Of a DNA stretch of 64,000 bases, positions 1 to 7,708 are shown piece by piece. Position 1 is the first letter of the stretch, and each line of letters opens with the position of its first letter. This stretch comes from Dyella_A ginsengisoli (GTDB taxonomy: Bacteria > Pseudomonadota > Gammaproteobacteria > Xanthomonadales > Rhodanobacteraceae): contig NZ_JADIKM010000003.1 of assembly GCF_044904665.1 (NCBI RefSeq), positions 496,001 through 560,000 of the forward strand. Reading direction: 5' to 3'. A program made the position numbers and the translations under genes. Under the pieces are notes generated by a model, which saw only the letters and a list, made by a program, of their open reading frames with translations, ran no database searches and was not told the origin of the DNA.

Positions 1-22
1 GATGATAGACATGCCGCAGGCC

Positions 23-1795
23 TCAGGCGACGAACTGCAACCGCGCCAGCTCCGCGTACAGGCCGCCCTCGGCCAGCAGGCTCTCGTGCGTGCCCTGGGC
101 CACGATGCGGCCGCCGTCCATCACCACGATGCGGTCGGCGCGCTGCACAGTGGCCAGGCGGTGCGCGATGACCAGCGTGGTACGGCCTTTTTCCAGCCGC
201 TCCAGCGCCTGCTGGATGGCTGCTTCGGATTGGGCGTCGAGCGCCGAGGTGGCCTCGTCGAGCAGCAGCAGCGGCGCGTCGCGCAGGATCGCGCGGGCGA
301 TCGCCACGCGCTGGCGCTGGCCGCCGGAGAGGCGCACGCCGCGCTCGCCCATTTCGGCCTGGTAGCCGTCGTCCAGCGCGCCGATGAACTCGTGTGCCTC
401 GGCGGCCCTGGCCGCTTCGATCACTTCCGCTTCGCTGGCGTCCTGGCGGCCGAAGCGGATGTTGTCCGCCGCGGTGCCGCTGAAGATGATCGTCTCCTGC
501 GGCACCAGCGCGATGGCGCCGCGCAGGTCGGGCAGGGTGAGCGCGCGCAGGTCGATTCCATCGAACGTGACGCTGCCGGACTGCGGATCGTAGAAGCGCA
601 GCAGCAGCGAGAACACGGTGCTCTTGCCCGCGCCGGACGGGCCGACCAGCGCCACCGTCTCGCCCGGCTGCACGGTCAGCGAGAAGTCTTCCAGCGCCGC
701 GGCGTTGGGGCGCGTGGGGTAGTGGAAGGTGACGTGATCGAACTGCAGCGCGCCGCGGGTGGGCTTGGGCAGCGCCAGCGGCTGGGCGGGTGCCGCGATC
801 TCCGGTTGTTCGGCCAGCAGCTCGCCGATGCGTTCCATGGCGCCGGCCGCGCGCAGCACGTCGCCCCACACTTCGGACAAGCCCGCCACCGAGCCGGCGG
901 CGAACACCGCGTACAGCACGAACTGGCCGAGGATGCCGGCATCCAGCGTACCGGTCAGCACGTGGCGTGCACCGGCCCACAGCACCAGCGTGATGGCACC
1001 GAACACCAGCACGATCACCGCCATGGTGAGCATCGAGCGCATGCCGATGCGTCGACGCGCGGTGGCCAGCGCGCGATAGATGGCGCTGGCGTAGCGCTCG
1101 CTCTCGATGCTCTCGCGGGCATAGGCCTTCACCGCGGTGGAGGCGTTGAGGGTTTCGTTGGCGATCGCGGCGGCGTCGGCCAGGCGGTCCTGGCTGGCGC
1201 GCGAGAGCTTCTGCACGCGCCGGCCGAACACGAGGATGGGCAGCATCACCGCCGGAATCACCAGCGCGGTAAGCCCGGCCAGCGACGGCGCCGTCCACAC
1301 CATCGCCACCGCCGCACCCACCAGCATCACCGCGCTGCGCAGCGCCACCGAGACGCCCGAGCCGACCAGCGCCTGCACCACTTCGGTGTCGGCGCTGAGG
1401 CGCGAGGTGAGCTCACCGACGCGGCTCTTTTCGAAGAAGCCGACATCGAGCCGGATCACGTGCGCGTACAGCGCATCGCGGAGCGAGGCGAGTGCACGTT
1501 CGCTGAGCAGGGTGATGCAGAAGTAGCGCGCCGCCGTGGCGAAGGCGAGCACCAGCGCCACGCCGAACAGCGCCAGGAACGTCTCGTTGATCACTGCCAG
1601 GCTGGAGTGGCCGAAGCCCTGGTCGATGATGTGGCGGAACGCCATCGGCAGCACCAGCGAGGCGCCGGAGGACATCGCCAGGAACAGCAGCCAGCCGAGC
1701 GCCAGCGCCTTGTGCGGCTTGAGGAACGGCCAGAGCTGGCGCAGGGCGCCGATGCGACGGGCAGGGCGGGGCGTCTCGGCGGTGGCGTCGCTCAT
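23..1795 (-). CDS. ABC exporter, fused membrane and ATP-binding domains (MsbA-related)
   Basis: Half-transporter of the MsbA/LmrA exporter type, expected in the inner membrane as a homodimer that uses ATP to move a hydrophobic substrate; the substrate cannot be read from sequence. 590 residues: a six-helix membrane domain over about residues 30-320, then a nucleotide-binding domain with Walker A GPSGAGKST near 385, signature LSGGQRQRVAIARA near 488, Walker B LLLLDEATSALD near 508, and the H-loop VIAHR. The frame is open upstream to 2137, but the ATG at 1795 gives a family-like N-terminus (MSDATAETP). It is the last gene of a leftward run starting at 6459. It is probably not the essential lipid-A flippase, because no lpxK neighbour is visible. 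Confidence 0.93.
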   Translation of the reverse strand: MSDATAETPRPARRIGALRQLWPFLKPHKALALGWLLFLAMSSGASLVLPMAFRHIIDQGFGHSSLAVINETFLALFGVALVLAFATAARYFCITLLSERALASLRDALYAHVIRLDVGFFEKSRVGELTSRLSADTEVVQALVGSGVSVALRSAVMLVGAAVAMVWTAPSLAGLTALVIPAVMLPILVFGRRVQKLSRASQDRLADAAAIANETLNASTAVKAYARESIESERYASAIYRALATARRRIGMRSMLTMAVIVLVFGAITLVLWAGARHVLTGTLDAGILGQFVLYAVFAAGSVAGLSEVWGDVLRAAGAMERIGELLAEQPEIAAPAQPLALPKPTRGALQFDHVTFHYPTRPNAAALEDFSLTVQPGETVALVGPSGAGKSTVFSLLLRFYDPQSGSVTFDGIDLRALTLPDLRGAIALVPQETIIFSGTAADNIRFGRQDASEAEVIEAARAAEAHEFIGALDDGYQAEMGERGVRLSGGQRQRVAIARAILRDAPLLLLDEATSALDAQSEAAIQQALERLEKGRTTLVIAHRLATVQRADRIVVMDGGRIVAQGTHESLLAEGGLYAELARLQFVA

Positions 1796-1925
1796 GGGGT
1801 CTCGCTGACGGCAATGGGGGCGTGGCGCGTACGTTGCACCACCGGGAGGAGGTGGGGCGGTTGCGCAGCGATTCAATGTCCCGGCGACGCGCGTGCCCGC
1901 CGGAGCGTGCCCGCAAGATGGTGCG

Positions 1926-2279
1926 TCATTCCCCGGCGGCGTACGACTCGCAGCCCCAGCCGTCGTTGACGCCGTCAAAGGCTTCGGCTGCTTCGGCCAG
2001 CAGCTTCTCGAAACCGTCGACGTTGGCGTAGGTGAGCTCCATGAAGGGATGCACCAGCACCTGCCACGGCATCTCGTCGCTTTCCTCATAGGCCGAGAAC
2101 GAGACTTTCTGGTCGTTGCGCAGCAGGTGCACTGCAAACTTCAGCGCGTTGTCCTCGGATGGGAACAGCACGGCGAAATCGACCTCGCGTGCGATCGACA
2201 GGTCGTCGCCCTGGCCGACCATGGTCCAGAGGGCGTCGCCGTTGTGGTCGTCGGGAAAAGCGGCGGGATCGCGGGTCAT
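1926..2279 (-). CDS. rraB: RraB-family regulator of ribonuclease E
   Basis: 117-residue acidic protein of the RraB (DUF1260) family. In E. coli, RraB binds the C-terminal half of RNase E and changes which transcripts the degradosome attacks. The N-terminus (MTRDPAAFPDDHNGDALW) carries the acidic D-x-N-GDALW region usual for the family, and the body has FAVLFPSEDNALKFA and a C-terminal GWGCE motif. It is slightly shorter than the E. coli protein (about 138 residues). It lies 35 nt downstream of yigZ and 130 nt upstream of the ABC exporter, same direction. Function is assigned by family resemblance only. Confidence 0.88.
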   Translation of the reverse strand: MTRDPAAFPDDHNGDALWTMVGQGDDLSIAREVDFAVLFPSEDNALKFAVHLLRNDQKVSFSAYEESDEMPWQVLVHPFMELTYANVDGFEKLLAEAAEAFDGVNDGWGCESYAAGE

Positions 2280-2314
2280 GGGCGTGGTTCCGTCAGTGGT
2301 GGAATGGGGGGCGG

Positions 2315-2911
2315 TCAGTCGATGCGTCGGGCGACGCTGCGACCGCGGGTGATGTCGGTGATGCGCGTCTGCGCCTCGTCCACCCGGGTTTCGGGCAGGC
2401 GCAGCAGCAGGTCGGCACCCTCGGCGCTGAAGGTTTCGTTCTCGATGATGACATCCAGCTCGTGCAGTCGCGCCTTGAGCAAGGCGAGGTCGGCAAAGTC
2501 ACACGACAGCGCCAGCGTGGCCATCGGCACGATCGGCACACGCTCGGCCAGCCGCAGGCATTCGGCGGCGGTGCCGCCGTAGGCGCGTGCCAGTCCACCC
2601 GCGCCGAGCTTGATGCCGCCGTACCAGCGCGTGACCACCACCACGGCGTGGTCGATGCCCTGGCCTTCGATCGCCTGCAGGATCGGTCGGCCCGCGGTGC
2701 CGCCGGGTTCGCCGTCATCGTTGAAACGATAGGCCTGGCCGATGCGATACGCCCAGCAGTTGTGCGTGGCCGCTGGGTCGCTGACTTCCTGCACGAAGGC
2801 CAGCGCCTGTTCGGGCGTGTCCACCGGCGCGCCCTGCGCGAGGAAACGGCTCTTCTTGATGTCCTGCTCGTGGCGGCAGCGGCCGGCGAGTGCCAGCAGC
2901 GGATCGCTCAC
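2315..2911 (-). CDS. yigZ: YigZ/IMPACT-family protein
   Basis: 198 residues, near the usual length of about 204. The N-terminal IMPACT (UPF0029) domain runs to about residue 120 and includes the hallmark THNCWAYRIG, DDGEPGGTAGRPIL and VVVTRWYGGIKLGAGGLARAYG stretches; a DUF1949 ferredoxin-like domain follows. Bacterial members bind nucleic acid or ribosomes and their role is not settled. The start is GTG at 2911, which overlaps the stop of the preceding gene as GTGA, so the two are probably translationally coupled. The frame is open far upstream, but that portion is the antisense shadow of the upstream Ala/Pro-rich gene. Confidence 0.9.
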   Translation of the reverse strand: MSDPLLALAGRCRHEQDIKKSRFLAQGAPVDTPEQALAFVQEVSDPAATHNCWAYRIGQAYRFNDDGEPGGTAGRPILQAIEGQGIDHAVVVVTRWYGGIKLGAGGLARAYGGTAAECLRLAERVPIVPMATLALSCDFADLALLKARLHELDVIIENETFSAEGADLLLRLPETRVDEAQTRITDITRGRSVARRID

Positions 2912-3948
2912 GGCTTGCCATCCAGCTGCTGGCGCAGGTCGTCCGGCAGGACGACATGCGGGTGCTGGCGATGGAACGCTTCCAGCCGCGCGCGTGCGGC
3001 GGCGCCGCGGCCCTGATCGTAGAGCGCGCGGATCGCCTGCAGCTCGGCGGTCATCGCAGGCGTGGCCTGCGTGGTGGGTTCGACGGCGTTGGGGCGTGGC
3101 GCGGTCGATGAGGACTCGGCCAGCGGAGTCGCCATCAGTGCCGCGGCGTCGGGCGGCGCAGCGACCGGCGCGACGCCCGGCACGGGAGCACTTTCGGGCA
3201 TCGGTGCGGCTTGGATCATTGGTGCGGGAGGCGGTGCAAGCGGCGCGGGAGGTGCCGCTTCGGACGGCACCGAATCTGCTCGTTCGCCGGTTGCCGCCTG
3301 GTCGAGAACGGGCGGCGGCGCCTTGGGAGGGGCGGGCTGGGCCGTGGCTTCGTCGATCATTGGCGCCGGCGCGAGGTCGACGTTTTTCGCCGCGGGGACG
3401 TTGCTCGTGCGGACGCGCGACGCGGTGAGTTTCGGCGGCTCGATCCCCGGGGCCGAGGTCGCCGTTGGCGCGACGTAGCCAGCTGCGGCGGGTGGCGCGA
3501 TGACGGGCCGGGTGCCCATCGCCTTCGCGGCGGGCGCGGACTGGCGCGCCGACTCCGCCCGCATGGTTTGCGCGGCGGCGCGTCGAGCCGTCTGCACGGC
3601 GGCATCGGCGTTCTCCGCGGCTTCCCGATCCACACCGGCCCTGGCGTCCGCAGACGCGGTGGATGCAGGCGCCGACGAAGTCACTGGCGCCTCGGCCGGC
3701 AGTTTGCGCATCTGCCATACCAGTCCCGCGGCGAGCACGAGCGTGGCGGCGGTGCCGAGCGCGACGGGCCAGCGCGCGTGGCGTCGCGGCGCGCGGCGCT
3801 CCACCGCGTGGGTAGCTGCGCGCAATACGGCCGCGTCCAGCGCGGGGCCGGGCTCGTGCTTCGGCAGGCGGCCGTACAGCGCCTTCAGCTCGGCTTCGCC
3901 GGGCAGGTCGTCGTCTTGCGGCGGCTGGGGTAGCAGCGGTGTGGTCAT
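2908..3948 (-). CDS. Putative membrane anti-sigma factor, Ala/Pro-rich
   Basis: 346 residues of low complexity. A short cytoplasmic N-terminus (about 1-58) is followed by one membrane helix (about 61-79, PVALGTAATLVLAAGLVWQM), then a long Ala/Pro/Thr-rich periplasmic stretch and a compact helical tail (about 300-346). The start overlaps the sigma-factor stop as ATGA, and the arrangement sigma then single-pass membrane protein is typical of ECF sigma/anti-sigma pairs; hence the call. I do not see a zinc-binding HXXXCXXC motif, so it would be a non-ZAS anti-sigma. The role is inferred from context and topology; no domain was recognised with certainty. Confidence 0.72.
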   Translation of the reverse strand: MTTPLLPQPPQDDDLPGEAELKALYGRLPKHEPGPALDAAVLRAATHAVERRAPRRHARWPVALGTAATLVLAAGLVWQMRKLPAEAPVTSSAPASTASADARAGVDREAAENADAAVQTARRAAAQTMRAESARQSAPAAKAMGTRPVIAPPAAAGYVAPTATSAPGIEPPKLTASRVRTSNVPAAKNVDLAPAPMIDEATAQPAPPKAPPPVLDQAATGERADSVPSEAAPPAPLAPPPAPMIQAAPMPESAPVPGVAPVAAPPDAAALMATPLAESSSTAPRPNAVEPTTQATPAMTAELQAIRALYDQGRGAAARARLEAFHRQHPHVVLPDDLRQQLDGKP

Positions 3949-4499
3949 GGGGTCAGTACGTCGCGCAGTTTGCTCATGGCGTAGCGCAGGCGGGATTTCA
4001 CCGTCTCGCGGCCGGCGCCGGTGATCTCGGCGATCTCCTCCAGGCTCAGCTCGTGCTCCAGCCGCAGCAGCACGGCGGTGCGCTGGTCGTCGGGCAGTTG
4101 CTCGATGGCACGCTGCAGGCCGCGGCGGCGCTCGAAGTCGGACAGCGCGTGCTCGGGTTGTTCGTGCTCGGGCGCGGCGTGGGCGGCCAGCGCCATCTCG
4201 GCCTCGTCGCCATCGGCCAGCGGCCGCTTGCGGCGGTGGCCGTCGATGATCAGGTGATGGGCGATCTGCAGCAGCCAGGTGCTGAACTTCGCCTGCGGCT
4301 GGTAACGCGTGCGCGCGGCGATGACGCGGCTCCAGGTGTCCTGGAACACTTCGTCGGCCAGCGAGCGGTCGCGCAGGCTCCGCAGTACGAACCGGTACAG
4401 CGTGCCGCGATGCTTTGCGTACAGCGCCTCGAACGCGGCGAGGTCGCCGCGGGCATAGGCCAGCATCAGCTGCGCATCGGGATCGACCGCCACATCCAT
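3945..4499 (-). CDS. ECF-type RNA polymerase sigma factor
   Basis: 184-residue group 4 (ECF) sigma factor. Sigma-2 spans about residues 25-91 with YRFVLRSLRDRSLADEVFQDTW and a basic HHLIIDGHRRKR end; sigma-4 spans about 126-178 with LPDDQRTAVLLRLEHELSLEEIAEITG and the recognition helix GRETVKSRLRYAMSKLR. ATG at 4499 was chosen because it starts right before the sigma-2 fold; the longer frame to 4643 adds unconserved residues. Its stop overlaps the start of the putative anti-sigma gene by 4 nt. A GGAACC -35-like box lies about 60 nt upstream and suggests autoregulation. The target regulon is unknown; the VWA lipoprotein gene just upstream is a candidate member. Confidence 0.93.
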   Translation of the reverse strand: MDVAVDPDAQLMLAYARGDLAAFEALYAKHRGTLYRFVLRSLRDRSLADEVFQDTWSRVIAARTRYQPQAKFSTWLLQIAHHLIIDGHRRKRPLADGDEAEMALAAHAAPEHEQPEHALSDFERRRGLQRAIEQLPDDQRTAVLLRLEHELSLEEIAEITGAGRETVKSRLRYAMSKLRDVLTP

Positions 4500-4534
4500 G
4501 GGCGGCGAGGGTACGCGATTTCCCCAGGGCGGAT

Positions 4535-4562
4535 AAGGCACCTCGCGTGCAGTGTTGGTTCC
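4535..4562 (-). promoter_or_regulatory. Possible ECF-type autoregulatory promoter
   Basis: Reading leftward, GGAACC (4562-4557) matches the -35 element favoured by many ECF sigma factors; 16 nt later is a weak -10 candidate (TGCCTT). It sits 35-63 nt upstream of the sigma gene start. Only the -35 match is convincing. Confidence 0.3.
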
Positions 4563-4653
4563 GGCCGGGGCGCAGCGATGGGGGAAGGATGCGGGGACAT
4601 CCGTCATCGCCGCGCCCGCGCCGGCCGGAGACACGTCAGGCATCGCGCCGCGC

Positions 4654-6459
4654 TCAGCGCAGGCCGATGCCGGGATGAAGCTGGGCCGGATCGACGTCGA
4701 GGGGCTTGTCCGCGCTGGCCGTGTGCGTGCTCAGGCCGTCGGCCAGGTTCACCAGCTGCACGAAGCCGGCGCGGTAGCCGTCCGGGTCATCGCCACGGGC
4801 GTCGCGCGCCAGCGCGGCGATTCGCGCGTAGTCGTAGCCGTCGAGGTAGCGCCCGCCGCGCAGAGCGTCGGCAAACGCGGCGACCGACGCGGCGAAGCGC
4901 AGCCGCGCGCTGGGCTCTCGTGCCGGCGTTGCCGCGATCGGCTGTTCGATCAGCGTGCTGGCATCGCGGCCGGGCAGCTTGTAGCGCAGGCGCAGGAAGG
5001 CCAGCTCGCCGCCGCGATCGGCGCGTTCGTCGCGCTTGCCGTAGCGCAGCGGATCGACGCGCGTGGCGTTCGAACCGGCCGGCGTGATCTCGTAGATCGC
5101 CGTGACGTTGGCGCCTGCGCCGATGTCGCCAGCATCCACGGCGTCGTTGTTGAAATCCTCGCGCCTGAGCTGGCGCTTCTCGTAGCCGATCAGGCGGTAT
5201 TCCTTCACCTGTGCCGGATTGAACTCCACCTGCACCTTCACGTCCTGGGCGATGGTGAGCAGCGTGGCGGACAGCTCGTCCACCAGCACGCGCCGCCCTT
5301 CCTGCAGCGAGTCGATGTAGTGGTGGCTGCCGTTGCCGGCGTCGGCCAGCATCACCGCCATGGCGTCGTTGTAGTTGCCCTCGCCGAAGCCCAGCGTGGT
5401 CAGCGCCACGCCGCTCTTGCGGTGATCCTCGATCTTCGTCTTCAGCGCCTCTTCGCTGACCGTGCCCACGTTGAAGTCGCCGTCGGTGGCGAGGATCACC
5501 CGGTTCACGCCACCCTTGATGAAACCCTGCTCGGCCTGCGCGTAGGCCAGATCGATGCCGGCGTCGCCGTTGGTGGAGCCGCCGGCGCCAAGGCTATCGA
5601 TCGCCGCGTCGAGGGTGGCGTGCTGGTCGCCAGCGGTGGAGGGCAGCGCCACGCCGGCGCTGCCGGCGTAGGTGACGATGGCCACGCGATCCTGCCTGCG
5701 CAGCCTGGTTACCAGTTGCTTCAGCGAGGCCTTGAGCAGCGGCAGCTTGTCCGGCTCGTCCATCGAGCCGGAGGTGTCGACGAGAAACACCAGGTTGGCC
5801 GCGGGTATCTCACTGGCCGGCACGCGATAGCCCTGCACACCCACCAGCAGCAGCTCGCGCTGCGGATTCCATGGTGCGGGCGCCAGCTCGGTGGTGACGC
5901 TGAACGGCTGTGTGCGATCGACCGGCGGCGCGTAACCGTAGTCGAAGTAGTTGATGAACTCCTCCGCGCGCACCGCGTCGGCCGGCGGGAGCTGGCCGGC
6001 TTCGAGCATGCGCCGCACGTTGGTGTAGGAGCCGGTGTCCACGTCCAGTCCGAAGGTCGAGACGGGTTGCTCGCTGGCCAGTTGCACCGGGTTGCTGTCG
6101 CGGTGGGTGTAGTGCTCGGTGTTCACGGCGCCGGGCCATGGCTGGGCCATGGGCGCGGCGAGCATCGGCATGGGTGCCGCGTTGCGGGAGGCCTTCATCG
6201 CGCCGGCGAGTCTGGCCTCGGCGAGGATCGCCGTGGGAGGTGCGGGCGACAGCGACCTGGCGACCGGCGGGGATACGGTGGTGACGCGGCGCGCGGCATC
6301 GTCGCGCGCGTTGGTCTCCATCTTCGGCGGCGCCGACGTTGGCGTTGCGGCGGATTCATCGCTGGCCGGGCGGGACAGGCCGCAGCCGACCAGCGCGACG
6401 GCCAGGGCAACGGGCAGGGCAACGGGCAGGGTGCGCAGCAGCATCGTTTTCGCGGACAT
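4654..6459 (-). CDS. VWA-domain lipoprotein, YfbK-like
   Basis: 601 residues. The N-terminal signal (MSAKTMLLRTLPVALPVALA) ends in a lipobox LVGC with Cys26, so it should be a lipoprotein. A conserved N-terminal module (about 100-210) precedes a von Willebrand A domain from about 215 with the MIDAS motif DTSGSM, the downstream Thr in GGSTNGDAGI and the Asp in LATDGDFNVG. The C-terminal third matches the DUF3520 region of E. coli YfbK-type proteins. An ideal AGGAGG site 8 nt before the ATG supports the start. It is followed 154 nt later by the sigma/anti-sigma pair in the same direction. Expected role is metal-dependent protein binding at the envelope; no ligand is known. Confidence 0.9.
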   Translation of the reverse strand: MSAKTMLLRTLPVALPVALAVALVGCGLSRPASDESAATPTSAPPKMETNARDDAARRVTTVSPPVARSLSPAPPTAILAEARLAGAMKASRNAAPMPMLAAPMAQPWPGAVNTEHYTHRDSNPVQLASEQPVSTFGLDVDTGSYTNVRRMLEAGQLPPADAVRAEEFINYFDYGYAPPVDRTQPFSVTTELAPAPWNPQRELLLVGVQGYRVPASEIPAANLVFLVDTSGSMDEPDKLPLLKASLKQLVTRLRRQDRVAIVTYAGSAGVALPSTAGDQHATLDAAIDSLGAGGSTNGDAGIDLAYAQAEQGFIKGGVNRVILATDGDFNVGTVSEEALKTKIEDHRKSGVALTTLGFGEGNYNDAMAVMLADAGNGSHHYIDSLQEGRRVLVDELSATLLTIAQDVKVQVEFNPAQVKEYRLIGYEKRQLRREDFNNDAVDAGDIGAGANVTAIYEITPAGSNATRVDPLRYGKRDERADRGGELAFLRLRYKLPGRDASTLIEQPIAATPAREPSARLRFAASVAAFADALRGGRYLDGYDYARIAALARDARGDDPDGYRAGFVQLVNLADGLSTHTASADKPLDVDPAQLHPGIGLR

Positions 6460-6579
6460 CGGGCGGCCTCCTCGAGTGGGTGTGGAGGTTGAAACGGGGC
6501 CGATCGGGAAACGGGGTTACGGACGCGCCGGAGGCGGCGCGGTAGCATGGGCGTTTCCTTACACGCATCGACGCCCGCC

Positions 6580-7053
6580 ATGCTCCACAACGACACTCTC
6601 CGCGCCATCCGCTACATGCTCGACCTCGGCGATGCCAAGGTGGTGGAGATCGTCAAGCTGGCCGACCCGGCCTACCTGCTGGTAAAGGAAGACGTGCAGG
6701 CGATGCTGTTGCGCGAGGACGATCCGGGCTACCAGACCTGCAGCAACACCATGCTGGCGCGCTTCCTCGACGGGCTGGTGATCTTCCGCCGCGGCCGCGA
6801 CGAGAGCCGTCCGCCGCGCCCGCCGGAAAAGCGCATCACCAACAACATCGTGCTGAAGAAGCTGCGCGTGGCGTTCGAGCTGAAGGACGTGGACATGCAC
6901 GAGATCTTCGCCGCTGCCGGGCTGCCGGTGTCCAAGCCGGAGCTGAGTGCGCTGTTTCGCCAGCCGGAGCACAAGAACTATCGCGAGTGCGGCGACCAGC
7001 TGCTGCGCAATTTTCTCAAGGGCCTGACCCTGCGACTGCGTGGCGCAGGCTGA
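6580..7053 (+). CDS. DUF1456 family protein (YehS-like)
   Basis: 157 residues consisting of two copies of the DUF1456 module: residues about 1-65 (LHNDTLRAIRYMLDLGDAKVVEIVKLA) and about 88-150 (ITNNIVLKKLRVAFELKDVDMHEIFAAAG), each an N-x-x-L-(R/K)-x-(I/L)-R helix bundle with a later L-x-x-FL-x-GL. E. coli YehS is the best-known member; the biochemical function is unknown. ATG at 6580 was preferred over an upstream in-frame ATG at 6547 because it begins at the conserved module. The BLUF gene follows 55 nt later on the same strand. Confidence 0.88.
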   Translation: MLHNDTLRAIRYMLDLGDAKVVEIVKLADPAYLLVKEDVQAMLLREDDPGYQTCSNTMLARFLDGLVIFRRGRDESRPPRPPEKRITNNIVLKKLRVAFELKDVDMHEIFAAAGLPVSKPELSALFRQPEHKNYRECGDQLLRNFLKGLTLRLRGAG

Positions 7054-7108
7054 GCCCGCGCGGCGGACGCTGTGCGAAGATCCCGCGTCCACTGAAGGTG
7101 CACCATCC

Positions 7109-7702
7109 ATGTCCGACATCCAGCAACTGGTCTACGCCAGCCGTGCCACGTTCCAGCCGACCGACAACGGTGGCGGCGTGGAGCCGGAGGTGGCGCGCAT
7201 CCTGATGCAGTCGCGGCGCAACAATCCGCGCCGCGGCCTGGTGGGCGCGCTGTATTACGGCGACGGTTGTTTCTTCCAGTGCCTGGAGGGTCCGCAGGGC
7301 GAGATCGACAAGCTCTACGAGCAGCTGATGAAGGATCCGCGCCACCGCGACCTCACCGTGCTGCGTCGCCAGTTCATCGGCAATACCTCGTTCGCCGGCT
7401 GGTCGATGAAGTACGTGCCCGCCGCCACCGACGTGCAGACGCTGCTGGCGCTGCACGGCAAGGATCGCTTCGATCCCTACAGCTTCGACAACGCGTTGCT
7501 CGACGCCATGGTGACCTTGCTGCACCACCGCAGCGAGGGCGACGGCCTCAACCCGATGCCGCCGGCCGCCGTCGGCGCGCGCCCCGGCAAGCCGGTGCCC
7601 GCCGTGCAGCCTGCCGCATCGCGACGCAGCCTCGGCACGCGCCTGGTCTGGGTCGCGCTGGCGATCGCCGCCGTGGCGGTCGCGGCATTCCTGCTGCGCT
7701 GA
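7109..7702 (+). CDS. Tail-anchored BLUF-domain blue-light sensor
   Basis: 197 residues. Residues 1-105 are a BLUF (FAD-binding, blue-light) domain: the key Tyr9 (QLVYASR), Asn39, Gln57 (CFFQCLEG), Trp98 and Met100 (FAGWSMKY) are all present, as is the KDPRHRD motif at about 75-81. A Pro/Ala-rich linker (about 148-175) leads to one C-terminal membrane helix (about 178-196, LVWVALAIAAVAVAAFLL) that ends one residue before the stop. There is no output domain. The protein should therefore sit on the inner membrane with the sensor in the cytoplasm and act through a partner. It converges on the hydrolase gene with only 6 nt between the stops. Confidence 0.92.
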   Translation: MSDIQQLVYASRATFQPTDNGGGVEPEVARILMQSRRNNPRRGLVGALYYGDGCFFQCLEGPQGEIDKLYEQLMKDPRHRDLTVLRRQFIGNTSFAGWSMKYVPAATDVQTLLALHGKDRFDPYSFDNALLDAMVTLLHHRSEGDGLNPMPPAAVGARPGKPVPAVQPAASRRSLGTRLVWVALAIAAVAVAAFLLR

Positions 7703-7708
7703 GTCGCC

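Noticed and set aside
2..1969. 655-residue plus-strand ORF opposite the ABC exporter
   Set aside because: Antisense of a gene with complete Walker and signature motifs; no protein features of its own.
6408..6430. Short direct repeat GGGCAACGGGCAGGGCAACG-like in the VWA signal peptide
   Set aside because: It simply encodes the repeated LPVA of a hydrophobic signal sequence.
4552..6492. 646-residue plus-strand ORF opposite the VWA gene
   Set aside because: Antisense shadow of a gene with a strong AGGAGG site and lipobox.
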